DNA of 64,000 nucleotides from Arabidopsis thaliana (lineage: Eukaryota > Streptophyta > Magnoliopsida > Brassicales > Brassicaceae): assembly GCF_000001735.4 (NCBI RefSeq), contig NC_003076.8:23687835-23751834 (forward strand), in the 5' to 3' direction. The position numbers were made by a program, and so were the translations under genes. Below, one piece after another: positions 1-12,566 of the stretch; the first letter of the stretch is position 1, and the number at the start of each line of letters is the position of its first letter. The notes under the pieces are model-generated. The model was not told the origin of the DNA. It ran no database searches and worked only from the letters and a program-made list of their open reading frames with translations.

Positions 1-3000
1 TGTCTCTTACCATCTGCTAAAAATAACATCTTCAGCAAGATCTCTTCCACCATGAGGTCTTTTTACAGGCTCGAAAAGTTCATGCATCACATCAAGGGCA
101 ACACTGAGTATGCAGTGATTTTCTGCCGCAGCCTCAATTTTAGAAGCGTCATCTCCATACATATTTGGTTCCAAGGACTGCACCAGTCTCCAAGTTAATT
201 TCTCCACGCTCACCTCTCTTGGTTTTCCAATAAGGTCATAGAGAATTACAAATATCTGTAACGAAAGTTTTTTTTTCTTTACGTAAGAGCAATACTGAGT
301 ATGACATGCAGTATACATATTATCTTAACTGCAGCATTTATTTTCTTAGGCTGCTTAGTTAGTTTTCTGATGGCTGTTAACAATCACAAATGGAACATGG
401 GATTTGGATTTATGTACCTCTTCACAGTCCTTGCTGCAAAACCACTTTTCTCCCAAGATTTTATCCAATGAATCACAGGCACCATCATAACGCAAGCAAC
501 TAGGGTGATCTATATGAACCACATAGCAAACAAAACTTCATATCATTTAAAATATCTTGTTGACTCTTTATATTAGCATTAGGGAAGTATTCCATACACT
601 TAAGTTCGCATTGCTTGCAACTGATAAACTTTTCCTCCTTGGCATTTGTGCTAGTAGTCTTTAGAAAGAATTGTCCACATGCACCACAACAACATGACTG
701 GCAGAACCAATCACCATCTGGAACATCCTACAAATTCCAACAAGAACGTGTTCAGAAACCACAAGAAAAAGCGGTGAAGTTTCAAGAACGGTCATAGTGA
801 AAATTGGTGAAAAAGATCAAACCTCCAGCCCAAGACAATTTGCATGGAAGGCGGATGGACATCCATCACAGAGAATCAGTTTGCCACCATAGTGACAAAC
901 GGAGCAAAATACATCGTTCTCCCCTTGACGCAATTTCATCTTCAACATATCAGGTGGTTGTGCTTTCTTTCTTTTTTTATAGGCTTCTACTTGGCATTCC
1001 AAAAGAGATCTTCCATCATCCAGGAAAATATTGGCTGCTCCGCTGCAGGATGCACCATTAGCATGAACTTCAAAGCCATTTATGGTGAAAACTCTACGGC
1101 AACAACTGCATTTTATTCCCTCACGGGTTAGTTTCCCCTCTTTTCTCACAGTTGTATCCTTTTGGTTACAGCATCGTATATTTTCCCTTGGTAGAACCAC
1201 ATTGTTGTCCATGAGCCAGGAAAGAATATTTCGTGGACTGTGCTTTCTTGAGATGGGAGTTATTACTCGTTGCGCTCTTTTTCTTGATCGTAACACACGG
1301 GTTTTACCACGACTAGTTACTCGATTCTTGATATCCATTAACTTTTTTGAAGTGTGCCCCCTTCTCATGCTCCGATTGACATTCTGTAAACCTACAATCA
1401 CTTCGTCCTTCTTAGGTGTCTGTTTACGCTTACTTTTTAACCTTAGGATGATGCCTTGAGCTTTTGTTTTTGGCTCGATCCTGACACGGAGTGTCTCTTT
1501 CTGACCCGGAAAGGCTTTTTTGGGACAAAAATTGCGGCTTTCTCTCGTAAAGACCTCCTCGTTTCCTTGCGTTTCATACTCAAGCAAGGTATCAGTAGAC
1601 AGCTTCAATCCTTCACCAAGAGCGACACTTCTATTAAAGGCAGGCAATGCCAAAACAATAGACCTCATTTCCTGGGTGCTATACGTCTGGTTTTCACTAG
1701 ACAGAGAAGGAGGGTTAGCCATCCCCGGAGTAGTCAGGGATTTATCAGGTTGTTTCAGTCTGAAACATACTTGACGAAGAGAATGCTCTTTTAGTCTTCC
1801 ATTTGGTGAGAGGTAGCGAAACCTTTGCCTTCCAGCTTCGTCTACCATATGTTCTATGGTCCATCCCATATACTTAAGATGCATCCTGACATGCATGGCC
1901 ATGGGCAGTAACGGTGACCTGATAAAGCTCGACACAGCTTGTGGGCCTGATTTAGCAAGACAGTCGAAAGGATGCCAGATTCCAGGTTTCTTGTGTAGTA
2001 TATCCTTTTTATGAGCGGCAGTAGATTTCTTGCTGGAAATTTCTGTTGCCTTATTGATGTCACTCGCCTCTGACCTTATGCCAGAAACAGAAGTCAAGAC
2101 AGACAAGGACTGGCATCTCTGGCTTGCCGGTTTGAAATCTTTGTCAATGCAGGAAAATTGGTGTTCTTGTGGAGCAATCGTTAGCATACCGCTAAGACAA
2201 GCATTGGTCTCATAAACCGCCTGAGAAGCTTCATTTAAGAGCTTCAATTGAGGGTATCTTTCAGCGTCAAAATCATGAAGAAACTGGTCAATGGTGATTT
2301 TAAGATTATCTTCAATCACCCCCAGCATCAAATCTTGCCATAAATGCTTAGTAGAGCAAGTCCATTCTTGAATTCTTACAAAACCAATCCTGTCTCGTAT
2401 GTCATACCAAAGTTGCTTTACCGAAACCGGGAGATAGTTATATTCCTTATATATCTCAATCAAATCAAGAAACAACCAACTGCCACGACACTCCCACGTC
2501 TCTGTAGCCTCATTCCAATCCTGAGTAATACGTAAAGATTGAAGATCAGCATCCAATTCATCACCCAAATCAGGGAAAAACACCCTCCTTTTCTCAGAAC
2601 CATTCTCGTGGTCAAAGAGCACACCTTCCCACCAAGCATCACTGAAAAACACATCGACGCAGAGCCCATACGCAAGGTTCAGTTTAGCAACATCCAGCTT
2701 TGGCGGCACAGGTCTTAAACGTCCACGGAAAGTATCAGAAACATCAGTGCAATCATCCAACCCTTCTACTATATCAGAAACATCAACAGTTTCCACAAGA
2801 TTACCAGAACCATCATCAGAGAGAATGTTGTCATATCTGATACAACGCCGACGTCGCTTTTTAGCTGAAGTTACAGTTCCTAAATACCAAGAACCCAGAG
2901 ACCCCTCTTCAAGACTCCTTACCTAAACAAGCAACACAAATACTTTTCCAGGATTAGAAGACGAAGCAACATTAAAAGCAACATATAAGTTTGCACTAAA

Positions 3001-3114
3001 AATGGAAACTACTAAACTTTTAACATCTCAAAAGCTAAACAAAAAGCTACAGAGAACCAAAAGTGATTATAATGGAGAAACAGACAATGTAGCTTTTACA
3101 AAAGTTGAATCCAT
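1..3114 (-). CDS. IDM1-like chromatin protein: Agenet, Tify-like, PHD finger, start of acetyltransferase region (partial)
   Basis: Exons read as 3100-3114 (tentative short first exon), 823-2922, 598-727, 418-509 and 11-255; a donor follows position 11 and the gene runs off the left edge. About 860 residues are visible. After the first exon comes an Agenet-like stretch (SLEEGSLGSWYLGTV), then a long basic linker. Next is a Tify-like cysteine block (IKCSCCRRVFTINGFEVHA) near residue 610 and a PHD finger starting CSVCHYGGKLILCDGC near residue 680. The finger continues across the intron into a second Cys/His-rich module (CELKYHPSC). Exon 5 (WRLVQSLEPNMYG) leads into the GNAT-like region of this family. 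In Arabidopsis the relative IDM1/ROS4 is a histone acetyltransferase that promotes active DNA demethylation; a similar nuclear role here is inference. The first exon is the least certain part: it joins in phase, but transcript support is needed. Confidence 0.85.
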
Positions 3115-5400
3115 CAATTACACTCCACGATGAAACTCAAACCTTGAAAAAAATCCGAAATTGCTCAAAAGGTTGAGAAAATGAAAAACCCTATAAACCC
3201 TACAATCAAAAAGACCCATGGTGGAAAGGAAATAGTCAGGGGGGAAAACAACAAGCGACCTCTATCTTATCACCGTCGAGAAGCTTTTTCCGGCGGAGAT
3301 TTCGTCTACCGGTGCTGTTCCAGCCGAATATCGGCTCTTCTTCCTCCGCCGCTGGCATTAAAAGCTTCGAGTGAGAAATTTGGAGGGAAAACAAAAACAA
3401 AAAACGCAGTGTTCCGATAGAGCTTGGAGAATATTGAAGAGAAGATTTTTGTGGGTAAGAGAAGAGATTTGGGAGGTACTTGTGTGAGTAGCAGCTTTCT
3501 CCCCAAGTAACGCTGTACTAGTCTCTGCAACTTTTTTAGTCTAATCCCAATTAAACAGCGAGATTAATTAAAACTAAAGGACATTGATGTTGTTTTTTGG
3601 TTGATACACGCGAAAAGAGTGGAGATTTTTAATTTTGGTCAATTTGCACTATTTCCTAATTAAAAATCCAAAATTTACCCATTTCACCCTCTTATTTCTT
3701 TATTTCTTCTACTTTCGTACTATTAAAGCTTGCTCATCACTCTTTGACTTTGACTCTGTTTTTCACTCTTCTCAGATATAGCTCATGAATACGACATTCT
3801 TTCTTCGGATTCACCATATGACTTTTACTTGTGAAGATAGTAAGATACTATCTCATTAGTTACCAGTTCTTTTTATTTACGTCCATGAAGAAGAAATTGG
3901 CTTCCTTCTTTTAAATCAAGAAGATAGACTAATGGGCCAAACCTAGGTCTTTAATTATGGGCTTTGAAACAGATCATTATCCTCGTATAGCCCCGCATCG
4001 GTATTTCTGGCCCAGAAGTGCTTGGCGCCAAGTCGAAGAGAGATAATTCACTGCATTTAGGACCATAAAAGTCAATATGGTCTGTCCAATAAGGCTCTGC
4101 CATTTGGGGTTTTGTCGCAGCGACGTCGGCTGATAAAATAGCAAATAGCAATGCTTAGTCGCTTTCAGTTGGTCCCACATGCTTCTTATTCCATTCATTC
4201 TAGTCAGATTATGGATTCTTGTGGGTCCTTTTCCTAATTGTACACTTAGACTTTTCTACCTTTTTTCCCTTTTTATTTCGCTTTATATCAAAATTAACCT
4301 AACAATATATCTCATCGTGAATACAAGATCTTGACCGTCTGTTTTCAGCATTTTTCATACCATTGTCTTTTGAGTGACTGACTTATAACAAATTTTTAAA
4401 TATTGATTTGACATTGGGAATCAACAGTGTTTATGTTAAGAAACAGGATATAATTATCTAAAAATTAATAATTTGTCGTGTATATATACAGTATTTGCAC
4501 TATCATATTAATATTATGACTTTACTTATTTATTAGAACTGTAAATTAGAAGAAGAGAAAATAAATGGCTTTGTGTTATGATGTGAGAGAGAGCCAGTGG
4601 AGCAGCTTCGTTAATGCCGCTGCAAAAAGCATTGATGGGTTCGGTTGCATGCATTTGGATTTGGTCTGGTTGCAATACAAAACAGTAGTCGTTTTCAAAA
4701 AAATATTATTATACATTTGCAATTTATGACTACTTTTATATAGTAGTACAACATTGTCATGGATCACGAATCACTATCTTTTAATATAATAATACAAGCA
4801 TAGCGACAGAAAATACAAAGTTTGGTAAGGTTTGTTCGAATTCTTTCCATTACCGAATTTAAATACACATTATTTTAGTCTCTTAGGATATTTGTATTAC
4901 CTAATCGTCTTTTTGTTGGAATTGTCGACCGAAAAAAACTGAACATAAACGTCAATTTCTCGACTTTATAATAATTATCTCAATTATCTTTAAACTTTAT
5001 GATAATTAATTTTGATGAATATAACTCAAATCAAAGCTATGACAAAAGAGAGTTGCTATCAAGCGAAACCCACTCGAGACGGTTCCGATTCTGTGTTTTG
5101 GTGCATGTTGAGATTATTCTGGGGCGGTGACAAACCAATTAAAAAGCTATGGTTAATTGGTTATATAACTCTAGGTAACAGGCAGTGGTTTTATCTTTAG
5201 CTCGTGAATGGAGAAGAAAAGTAAGTAGCTCATTTTAAAAACATGCTGACGATGCATGGTTTCCACGTCATCCCACCAAAAACCGGAAAAACGCGTGAAG
5301 CGTGACAAAACCGATGAGCGAAGATCCTCTGTGTGAAGTCTAACGTACACCTTCATTTCCTTCAGACTTTACAAATTAAAATTGAAAGTAAAATAAATAA
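3115..5400. other. Intergenic region between divergent IDM1-like gene and TZF9
   Basis: About 2.3 kb of AT-rich sequence holding the 5' leader and promoter of the minus-strand PHD gene and the upstream region of TZF9. No reading frame here resembles a known family. The last part (about 5400-5580) is purine-rich with many GAAGAA runs, typical of the transcribed TZF9 leader. Confidence 0.6.
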
Positions 5401-5698
5401 ATAGAAATAAAAAAGACGAGAGAGAAGTAGAAGAAGAATGATGGAGATGGTGGTTTTGTTTTATTATTTAGAGTAAGCTTCTTCATTTTTTTAAAAACTT
5501 CTATTATTTTGACCTTAAGAAGAAAGTGACAAGGAGAGGAAGAAGAAGAAAAAAAACATAATTTGAGGAAGAAGAAAAAAAATTCGGATTTGTTTTTTCA
5601 ATAAATTGACTAATTGAGTACTCGTTTAAAGGAAGTGAAGAGCGGTTTTTTGGTAGTGGTGGTCGAGAAAAGAGAGAGTTTGTCTCTGTGACTCAGAG

Positions 5699-6082
5699 GT
5701 AGAAAATCTTTACTCTTTGTTTCTTTGATTTGATTAGTCACTAATTTAGTTTCAGTTGAATCCATATATGTCGATTTGTTTTAGAGTTTGCAGTTTGTTT
5801 TTAATTGTTTTGCTGATTGGAAAATGAGTTAACAATATGATTAGTTTTCGATGTTGCAAAAGTGGTTAATTATGGATCTGTTGGTGTTTATTTTTGGTTT
5901 GGTTTGTTTTAAAGTTGGAAACTTTGTATCCCAAACTAACAAACTCTTCCTTCTCTCCTTAGCTTAATCGTTTCTGCAGTTTTTATTTCTGTTTTGTATG
6001 ATTTTGTTCTATGTATATTACCATTTTAATCAGAAGAAAAAAGATTCATCCTTTTCAATTTGTTCTGCAATTTTTTTTGCAG
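5699..6082 (+). other. Probable intron in the TZF9 5' leader
   Basis: A donor (CAGAG/GTAGAA) and an acceptor after a pyrimidine-rich tract (TTTTTTTTGCAG) bound this stretch. It ends 42 bases before the chosen ATG. Long leader introns are common in Arabidopsis genes. No cDNA was available to confirm it. Confidence 0.55.
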
Positions 6083-6124
6083 TGAAATCAATAGAGCGGG
6101 AAAAGATTGTTGCTTTTTTTTGCC

Positions 6125-7948
6125 ATGGGAGTTGATGAGCTGTCTCACCTCAAATTCTCTCTTCTGCTAGAATCATCAGCCTGCAATGATTTGTCCGGTT
6201 TTAAGTCTCTAGTTGAAGAAGAAGGTCTTGAGAGCATTGATGGCTCTGGTTTGTGGTATGGGAGGAGATTAGGATCAAAGAAGATGGGTTTTGAGGAGAG
6301 GACGCCTCTTATGATTGCTGCCTTGTTTGGAAGCAAAGAGGTTGTTGATTACATCATTAGTACTGGTCTTGTTGACGTGAACCGCTCTTGTGGCTCTGAT
6401 GGTGCCACGGCTCTTCACTGTGCGGTCTCTGGCTTGTCTGCCAATAGCCTTGAGATTGTTACTCTTCTGCTGAAGGGCTCTGCGAATCCGGATTCTTGTG
6501 ATGCTTATGGTAACAAGCCTGGAGATGTGATTTTCCCTTGTTTGAGTCCGGTTTTTAGCGCGAGGATGAAGGTTTTGGAGCGTTTGTTGAAAGGAAATGA
6601 TGATTTGAATGAAGTTAATGGGCAAGAAGAAAGCGAGCCAGAGGTTGAGGTTGAGGTTGAGGTTTCGCCTCCTCGGGGGTCTGAGAGGAAGGAGTATCCG
6701 GTTGATCCAACGCTTCCTGATATCAAGAACGGTGTATATGGGACGGATGAGTTCCGGATGTATGCTTTCAAGATCAAGCCGTGCTCTAGAGCATACTCTC
6801 ACGACTGGACGGAATGTCCCTTTGTTCATCCGGGTGAGAACGCAAGGAGGCGTGATCCGAGGAAGTACCATTATAGTTGTGTCCCTTGTCCTGAATTCCG
6901 GAAGGGGTCTTGTTCCAGAGGTGATACTTGCGAGTATGCTCATGGTATCTTTGAGTGCTGGCTTCACCCGGCTCAGTACCGGACTCGTCTCTGCAAGGAC
7001 GAGACGAATTGCTCGAGAAGAGTTTGTTTCTTTGCCCACAAACCCGAGGAGCTGCGTCCTTTGTACCCTTCAACTGGATCAGGTGTTCCGTCCCCGCGGT
7101 CTTCCTTCTCATCTTGCAATTCCTCGACCGCTTTCGACATGGGACCGATTAGTCCGCTTCCTATCGGAGCAACAACCACACCTCCTTTGAGTCCTAACGG
7201 TGTATCCTCTCCAATAGGTGGAGGAAAAACGTGGATGAACTGGCCTAACATAACCCCTCCTGCATTGCAGCTTCCAGGGAGCAGATTGAAATCTGCATTG
7301 AATGCAAGAGAAATCGATTTCTCTGAAGAGATGCAAAGTCTTACTTCTCCAACTACATGGAACAACACGCCAATGTCATCTCCATTCTCCGGAAAGGGCA
7401 TGAACAGGCTTGCAGGAGGAGCAATGAGCCCGGTGAATAGTCTCAGTGATATGTTTGGGACAGAGGATAATACATCGGGTTTGCAGATCCGACGCAGCGT
7501 CATTAACCCGCAGCTGCATTCCAACAGTCTTTCTTCATCACCTGTGGGAGCCAATTCTCTGTTTTCGATGGATTCCTCCGCAGTCTTGGCTTCAAGAGCG
7601 GCTGAATTTGCTAAACAGCGAAGCCAAAGCTTCATAGAACGCAACAACGGACTGAATCACCATCCCGCAATCTCTTCCATGACTACAACTTGTTTAAACG
7701 ATTGGGGCTCATTGGATGGGAAGCTTGACTGGAGCGTCCAAGGAGACGAGCTACAGAAGCTCAGAAAATCCACTTCTTTCCGTCTCAGAGCCGGTGGCAT
7801 GGAATCAAGACTGCCTAACGAAGGGACTGGGCTCGAAGAGCCAGATGTCTCATGGGTGGAGCCGCTGGTGAAAGAGCCACAGGAGACAAGACTAGCTCCG
7901 GTTTGGATGGAGCAATCATACATGGAGACAGAACAGACCGTGGCTTGA
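6125..7948 (+). CDS. TZF9: Arginine-rich tandem CCCH zinc-finger protein with ankyrin repeats
   Basis: Single-exon CDS of 607 residues. I chose the ATG starting MGVDELSHLKF rather than the ATG six codons upstream, because it gives the family's usual N-terminus and length. Ankyrin-type repeats lie near residues 55-130 (TPLMIAALFGSKEVVDYI; TALHCAVSGL). An acidic EVEVEV stretch follows. The plant-specific arginine-rich region (CSRAYSHDWTECPFVHPGE) starts near residue 219. Two CCCH fingers come next: CPEFRKGSCSRGDTCEYAH (C-x7-C-x5-C-x3-H, about 254-273) and CKDETNCSRRVCFFAH (C-x5-C-x4-C-x3-H, about 289-305). The long Ser/Pro-rich C-terminus looks disordered. The family binds RNA and acts in mRNA processing bodies; TZF9 has been linked to defence responses and is a MAP-kinase target. 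The sequence shows the domains; the pathway role is from family knowledge. Confidence 0.95.
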   Translation: MGVDELSHLKFSLLLESSACNDLSGFKSLVEEEGLESIDGSGLWYGRRLGSKKMGFEERTPLMIAALFGSKEVVDYIISTGLVDVNRSCGSDGATALHCAVSGLSANSLEIVTLLLKGSANPDSCDAYGNKPGDVIFPCLSPVFSARMKVLERLLKGNDDLNEVNGQEESEPEVEVEVEVSPPRGSERKEYPVDPTLPDIKNGVYGTDEFRMYAFKIKPCSRAYSHDWTECPFVHPGENARRRDPRKYHYSCVPCPEFRKGSCSRGDTCEYAHGIFECWLHPAQYRTRLCKDETNCSRRVCFFAHKPEELRPLYPSTGSGVPSPRSSFSSCNSSTAFDMGPISPLPIGATTTPPLSPNGVSSPIGGGKTWMNWPNITPPALQLPGSRLKSALNAREIDFSEEMQSLTSPTTWNNTPMSSPFSGKGMNRLAGGAMSPVNSLSDMFGTEDNTSGLQIRRSVINPQLHSNSLSSSPVGANSLFSMDSSAVLASRAAEFAKQRSQSFIERNNGLNHHPAISSMTTTCLNDWGSLDGKLDWSVQGDELQKLRKSTSFRLRAGGMESRLPNEGTGLEEPDVSWVEPLVKEPQETRLAPVWMEQSYMETEQTVA

Positions 7949-8306
7949 ATCAAAAGTTTTGAACTTTCATTAACCGTTCCACAAGAAGCAAAGTCAGAAA
8001 GATTCCGAGAGGTCGATGCTAATCTATTTCATTTTATTTGTTTAATGCTTTGTTATTTTTCTTTAGAATAAAAAGAAAAAATTCTTAGGGGACAAAAGAG
8101 AGTTCGTTTGTCTCTCTCTCTGTCTCCAAAGAAAAACAGAGGTGAAAAAAGGTTTCAAAACCTAAGAAACCTTGAATTACCTCACCTCACTTCCTTGATT
8201 CTTTACTATTCACAATGAGTAATCGATTTTTTTTTTTCTTGGTAACACTCTCACGCTGAATATATATGTTTTTTAGTAATAATATAATTGGAATACAGAA
8301 ATGTAT
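7949..8306. other. Convergent 3' ends of TZF9 and the TRM-like gene
   Basis: About 360 bp holding the 3' UTRs of two converging genes. There is a short (TCTC)n tract near 8108. No other feature seen. Confidence 0.6.
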
Positions 8307-9501
8307 TTACACTTGTGAAGTTAGGGAAAGTGTTGTAATTGTTTCTTCTAAGAGTTGATCTAAGATGTTTGAGACTATATCTTCGCTTATGATTCCTTCT
8401 ATATCTTCGAGCTTTAAAGCTTTTCCGTTAAACCAATCTGAACCTTCAAGGTCAGATACAGTGAGTTTGCAGATCATGAGCCACATCTCTTGGTAGCCAT
8501 GAAGTCGGATTTCTTGGTCTTTTGATCTACTTGTCAATGTGATGTGATCTTGTTCAATCGTTTCATTGAGCTTACTAGATTCAAGTTCTGAAGACAACCG
8601 TCTTCTTGAAATGTTTCCTGTTACAAGGAAACAAGTATGCTTTAATAACACAAGAAAGGACATTTCAATTTTCAATACTGAAGAATTACCAACCTGGTGA
8701 TGGAGTTACTCGAACACCAGCATACCGGTCATAATCAAGAACCGAGACAGGGCTCGAATCATCGCAGCTTCCACACTCTTCTTCTTCTTTTGTTGATCTC
8801 ACTTCACAATTTACTAAATCTTCTTCTTTGGACCAACAACCATTACTTTGGACCCAATTCTCCTTCTCGATGTTCTGTCTCAACTTAGTTTCTTTTCGTT
8901 TTCTTCTGCTCTTACGTTTCTCCTTTCTACGCTGCATCAGTTCTCCAATCTCAAGCCTCTCACGTCCTGGTGAAACGTTCATGGCATTGATGTTGTTCTC
9001 TTTACCCTCTAGGTGTGTTTGATCCTCTGTTTTGCTCTGGTTCTCTCTAGTATCTCTCCTCTTCTTACAATTTCTAGTTCCCAGCTCCTTATCATTTTTA
9101 TCCTTCTCGAAACTGAGAATGAAGAAATCATCATCTTCAAGCTCAACATACTCAAGAGTGGACTTAACTCTTCTATGCTTTCCCTGAATCTCATCGTCGT
9201 CCCTCTTCAAATGATTCACTGAATGGCTCCTTGAGAGAAATCTGGTTTTGTCGATCACGGGAATTGAGTCCAAACCCATGAGCCTCGCCACAGCTCCTGG
9301 CCCATCTCCTCTGCCTCTGAGTGGCTCGGGGATGAAATCACGAGACTTGAAACTGGGTTCAGTAATTAGATCAGATGGGTAGGTAGAAGAGGTGCCGGAA
9401 CAGAGAAATCTTTGAAGAATGATAGAGATACAGCCGAATGACCGAGTCTTCGAGCCGAGTGAGAGAGAACTAGCCGGAGAAGGCGATGACTTCATCTTCA
9501 T
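8307..9501 (-). CDS. TRM31: TON1-recruiting-motif (TRM) family protein
   Basis: Two exons, 8694-9501 and 8307-8617, joined in phase (donor CACCAG/GTTGGT, acceptor TAACAG/GAAAC), giving 372 residues. The N-terminus is short and Ser-rich. The hallmark motif VARLMGLDSIPV sits near residue 90, as in LONGIFOLIA/TRM proteins. The middle is highly charged and basic (RRKEKRKSRRKRKE), likely coiled or disordered. The C-terminus has the DUF4378-like end (DIEGIISEDIVSNILDQLLEE). TRM proteins recruit TON1 and phosphatase 2A to cortical microtubules and affect cell shape and division-plane placement. Family membership is well supported by the motif pair; the member number TRM31 is from memory. Confidence 0.85.
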
Positions 9502-10161
9502 GGTCTATAGTGTCAGTGTTTCGAAACTAACGGAGAAGTAACGCATAAGGAAAATAACTTTTGTCTTTACTTTTTTTTTTCGGTTGAGTGATGATGGAGA
9601 GCAAAACAAAAAGTGTGAACAAACTCAGAGCGGGATCTAGAATTTGAACTAACATTCTCAGTCAAAAACAAAATGTAAATCAGCTTTTTTTGTTGTACTT
9701 TTTGTGATTGAGAAAGCAATAGACAACAGTTGAGACGCTGTGCACTGCACGCGTTTTGACAAGTCAATTCCCGGAGAAATTCATGTCGTCCGGTGCCGCT
9801 TTTTTATAACAAACCTCTGTCACTTTTGTTCTTTTTAGTTCTTGAACCGAGTCAACAAGAAAAAATAGTTGCGGATCAAATATTTGGGCCGTTTTGATAC
9901 TTTTCAGTGGGCTTTATGTTACTTCTATTCATTCAAGCGGGGGTGTAAGTGCAATAAAATATAAATACAGGGGTATTTAAGCAAATATTTCAAAATATAA
10001 GACGTCAACAACAATGAGCAGGATAATAATATTCCAGCATCCAAACAAGTCTTATTGAACTCTCTCGTTCCGTCTTCTCCGATTCGCTTTACACTACTTC
10101 TTCCCTCGTCTCTCTCTCTCGCGCTTCACTGTGAATTAATCGAGAGATCTAAATATCCGCC
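9502..10161. other. Divergent promoter region, TRM-like gene and Rdx gene
   Basis: About 660 bp between two outward-facing start codons, so both 5' leaders and promoters must lie here. A CT-rich stretch (10075-10130) just before the Rdx ATG looks like transcribed leader. No strong TATA box seen. Confidence 0.6.
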
Positions 10162-11671
10162 ATGGACAGAGCACAATTGATCTTGTTAGGTCTACCTATA
10201 TTCTTGTTTTGTTCGGATCTCTTCAACCTCTTCACTCCTCCGCCTCCTAAACCTCAGCCTCACCGTCCTCATCAGCCACCGCATATTCCTCACCAGCATC
10301 GTCCTAATGCGATCATCCCCGAAACCCTAGACTTTCCTTCACAGGTTAAATTTCTTTTATACTTTCGTGTATTTCACTTCTATTGGTTACGGTTTTGATC
10401 TCTAAGCTCCCATTATTTTGCAGAAGACAAGTGGCTTAGGAGGAGCAATTGGATATGGAAATACAGTAGAGATCAACTTCTGCGTCTCCTGTTCTTACAA
10501 GTAATTCAATTTTTCTTACTTAGATTTTAAGAAATTCGATTTTGATTTTAATGTTTTTACTTAGAATCGGATTTATAGTTATTCTAGTGTAGTCAGAGAA
10601 TCTTAAGCAGCTTGTAAGTGAGGTTTTCGTGGTGAGAAAGAAAACTTAGATAATGTGGAAACTACATAAGAACTATCTGATTCATGCTTGAGGTCATTGC
10701 TTCCTTGTAGTCAGATACATGAACATCCTAATTAACATTGTCATAAGTTTCAGTGTCTTCAATAAGCAAATCACTGCAATTAGACAGTTTGAGATTTTAT
10801 TTCATAAAAACATCATCTCTGTGACTGTTGTTTGCACTGATTATATCTCAAGGCTTATTCCTGCTGCAATGTCTATACATGTATATGATTTTCAGTTCCC
10901 ATTGACTATTGATTTTTATAGGATTCATTATAGCTGCAAGGTGAATAGGATTTTAGAGATGTGTGGTCGATCAACTTTGTTGATTGGGGATGATTCTTAG
11001 ATGCTAGAAAACCTGAAAGGCCTGACTTTGGTTCTTATATATGATTATGAATGCTAAATGACATGACTTCTTTGGATACTGTTTTGAACTTCTCCGCAAA
11101 AGGCATAAGTAACTCTAGCTTTCTTTATCAGTGTGACTGGTGTTCATCCCAATTTTTTTAATTTGTAGGGGAACTGCAGTCACCATGAAGAAGATGTTAG
11201 AGACGGCTTTTCCCGGTTTAGATGTGATTCTCGCAAATTACCCACCACCAGCACCAAAACGCCTTCTAGCTAAGGTTGTGCCGGTTGTTCAGATGGGAGT
11301 TATTGGTATGATAGTTGCAGGTGATCGTATCCTTCCCATGATTGGAATTACGAACCCACCTGCTTGGTTCCACTCCTTGAGGGCCAACAGATTTGGATCC
11401 ATGGCTTCCACTTGGCTTATCGGAAACTTTCTGCAGTCTTACCTTCAAAGCTCAGGCGCCTTTGAAGTTCACTGCAACGGCGAACCGGTTAGTAATTAAT
11501 GGTTTAAGATTATTTCCAGATATGTAAGATCAGTTTGTACTAAATCCTGTGTTTCTATTTCAGGTGTTCTCTAAATTGAAAGAAGGTAGATTCCCAGGAG
11601 AGATCGAGCTGAGAGATCTCATCAGTAAAACTCTAACACGACCGAGCATACTCACAGGCAGCAGCTACTGA
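10162..11671 (+). CDS. Rdx/SelT-like thioredoxin-fold membrane protein (Cys form)
   Basis: Exons 10162-10344, 10424-10500, 11169-11487 and 11564-11671 join in phase to 228 residues. A hydrophobic N-terminus (LILLGLPIFLFCSDLFNLF) looks like a signal peptide or anchor, followed by a Pro/His-rich linker. The redox motif is FCVSCSYK in exon 2: CxxC where animal selenoprotein T has CxxU. The second Cys codon is TGT, not TGA. A further hydrophobic segment (VVPVVQMGVIGMIVAGDRIL) precedes NPPAWF, as in SelT proteins. The C-terminal block SGAFEVHCNGEPVFSKL is the Rdx signature. SelT-like proteins are ER-membrane oxidoreductases; the substrate in plants is unclear. Intron 2 is unusually long (668 bp) and holds no recognisable gene. 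Confidence 0.92.
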
Positions 11672-12044
11672 AGTAGTAGTATCAGAAGATAGAAACGCTG
11701 GAACCTTTCCGTGAAGTTCTCACAAGTATTTTTAATACGAGATGGTGGTACAATCTCATGTGCCAAAAGTGTCTTCTATGTTTCAGTTAATCTGTTGATG
11801 TAGCATACCTTGGTTTACCTAGAGTGAACTCTTTTGATTCAATCATTTTGCATAGACACAAATTGGAAAATAAGGTACAAAGTCATTGCCATAAGAAAAA
11901 AATAAATGAAGTTGTATGGAGATTACGAGAAAATATCTATATAGACAGATTAGAGAAAGCTATATGAACTGAGATTTAATCTCAGACAAACTGAAAATGT
12001 AAACAAGAAGAGTTCTTTCCTTCTGCGTTAACTAAAACATTACG
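11672..12044. other. Convergent 3' ends of Rdx gene and PSY1
   Basis: About 370 bp of AT-rich 3' UTR and spacer between converging genes. Nothing else seen. Confidence 0.55.
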
Positions 12045-12382
<338 letters not shown>

Positions 12383-12417
12383 TTAAAAATGCATCGGTTA
12401 CAGATTCGTGTCCGTCT

Positions 12418-12425
12418 TATTTATA
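12418..12425 (-). promoter_or_regulatory. TATA box of PSY1
   Basis: TATAAATA on the minus strand, about 66 bases upstream of the PSY1 ATG. This predicts a short leader of some 35 bases. Confidence 0.65.
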
Positions 12426-12556
12426 AAGAAACGACAACAAGTGTGTGTTTATCCAAACTGATTTTACTTGTCTCAAATCTCAATCAAATATATATACGTT
12501 TCTTATAATGCGGAGATGATGAAAACAGGTCAGAAGAGTAAGACCATGTAGATGAC

Positions 12557-12566
12557 GACACGTGTC
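12557..12566. promoter_or_regulatory. Palindromic G-box upstream of PSY1
   Basis: GACACGTGTC is a perfect 10-bp palindrome around the CACGTG core, about 205 bases upstream of the PSY1 ATG. Related ACGT cores follow nearby (GTGACGTGTG near 12591, GCCACGTATG near 12610). G-boxes bind bZIP and bHLH factors; which ones act here is unknown. Confidence 0.5.

Noticed and set aside
817-1794. Several plus-strand frames of 84-125 aa opposite the PHD gene
   Set aside because: Antisense shadows of the exon 823-2922.
3306-3530. Minus-strand 74-aa frame upstream of the PHD gene
   Set aside because: Most likely 5' leader or promoter; no domain and no splice pattern linking it in phase.
6275-7039. Long minus-strand frame (254 aa) opposite TZF9
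   Set aside because: It lies wholly antisense to a well-supported zinc-finger gene, has no recognisable domain, and its arginine-rich make-up mirrors the opposite strand's codons.
6973-7647. Second antisense frame (224 aa) in TZF9
   Set aside because: Same reason: a shadow of the Ser/Pro-rich TZF9 C-terminus.
10424-10500. True selenoprotein in the Rdx gene
   Set aside because: The redox motif codons are TGC and TGT, so it is a Cys-containing homologue.
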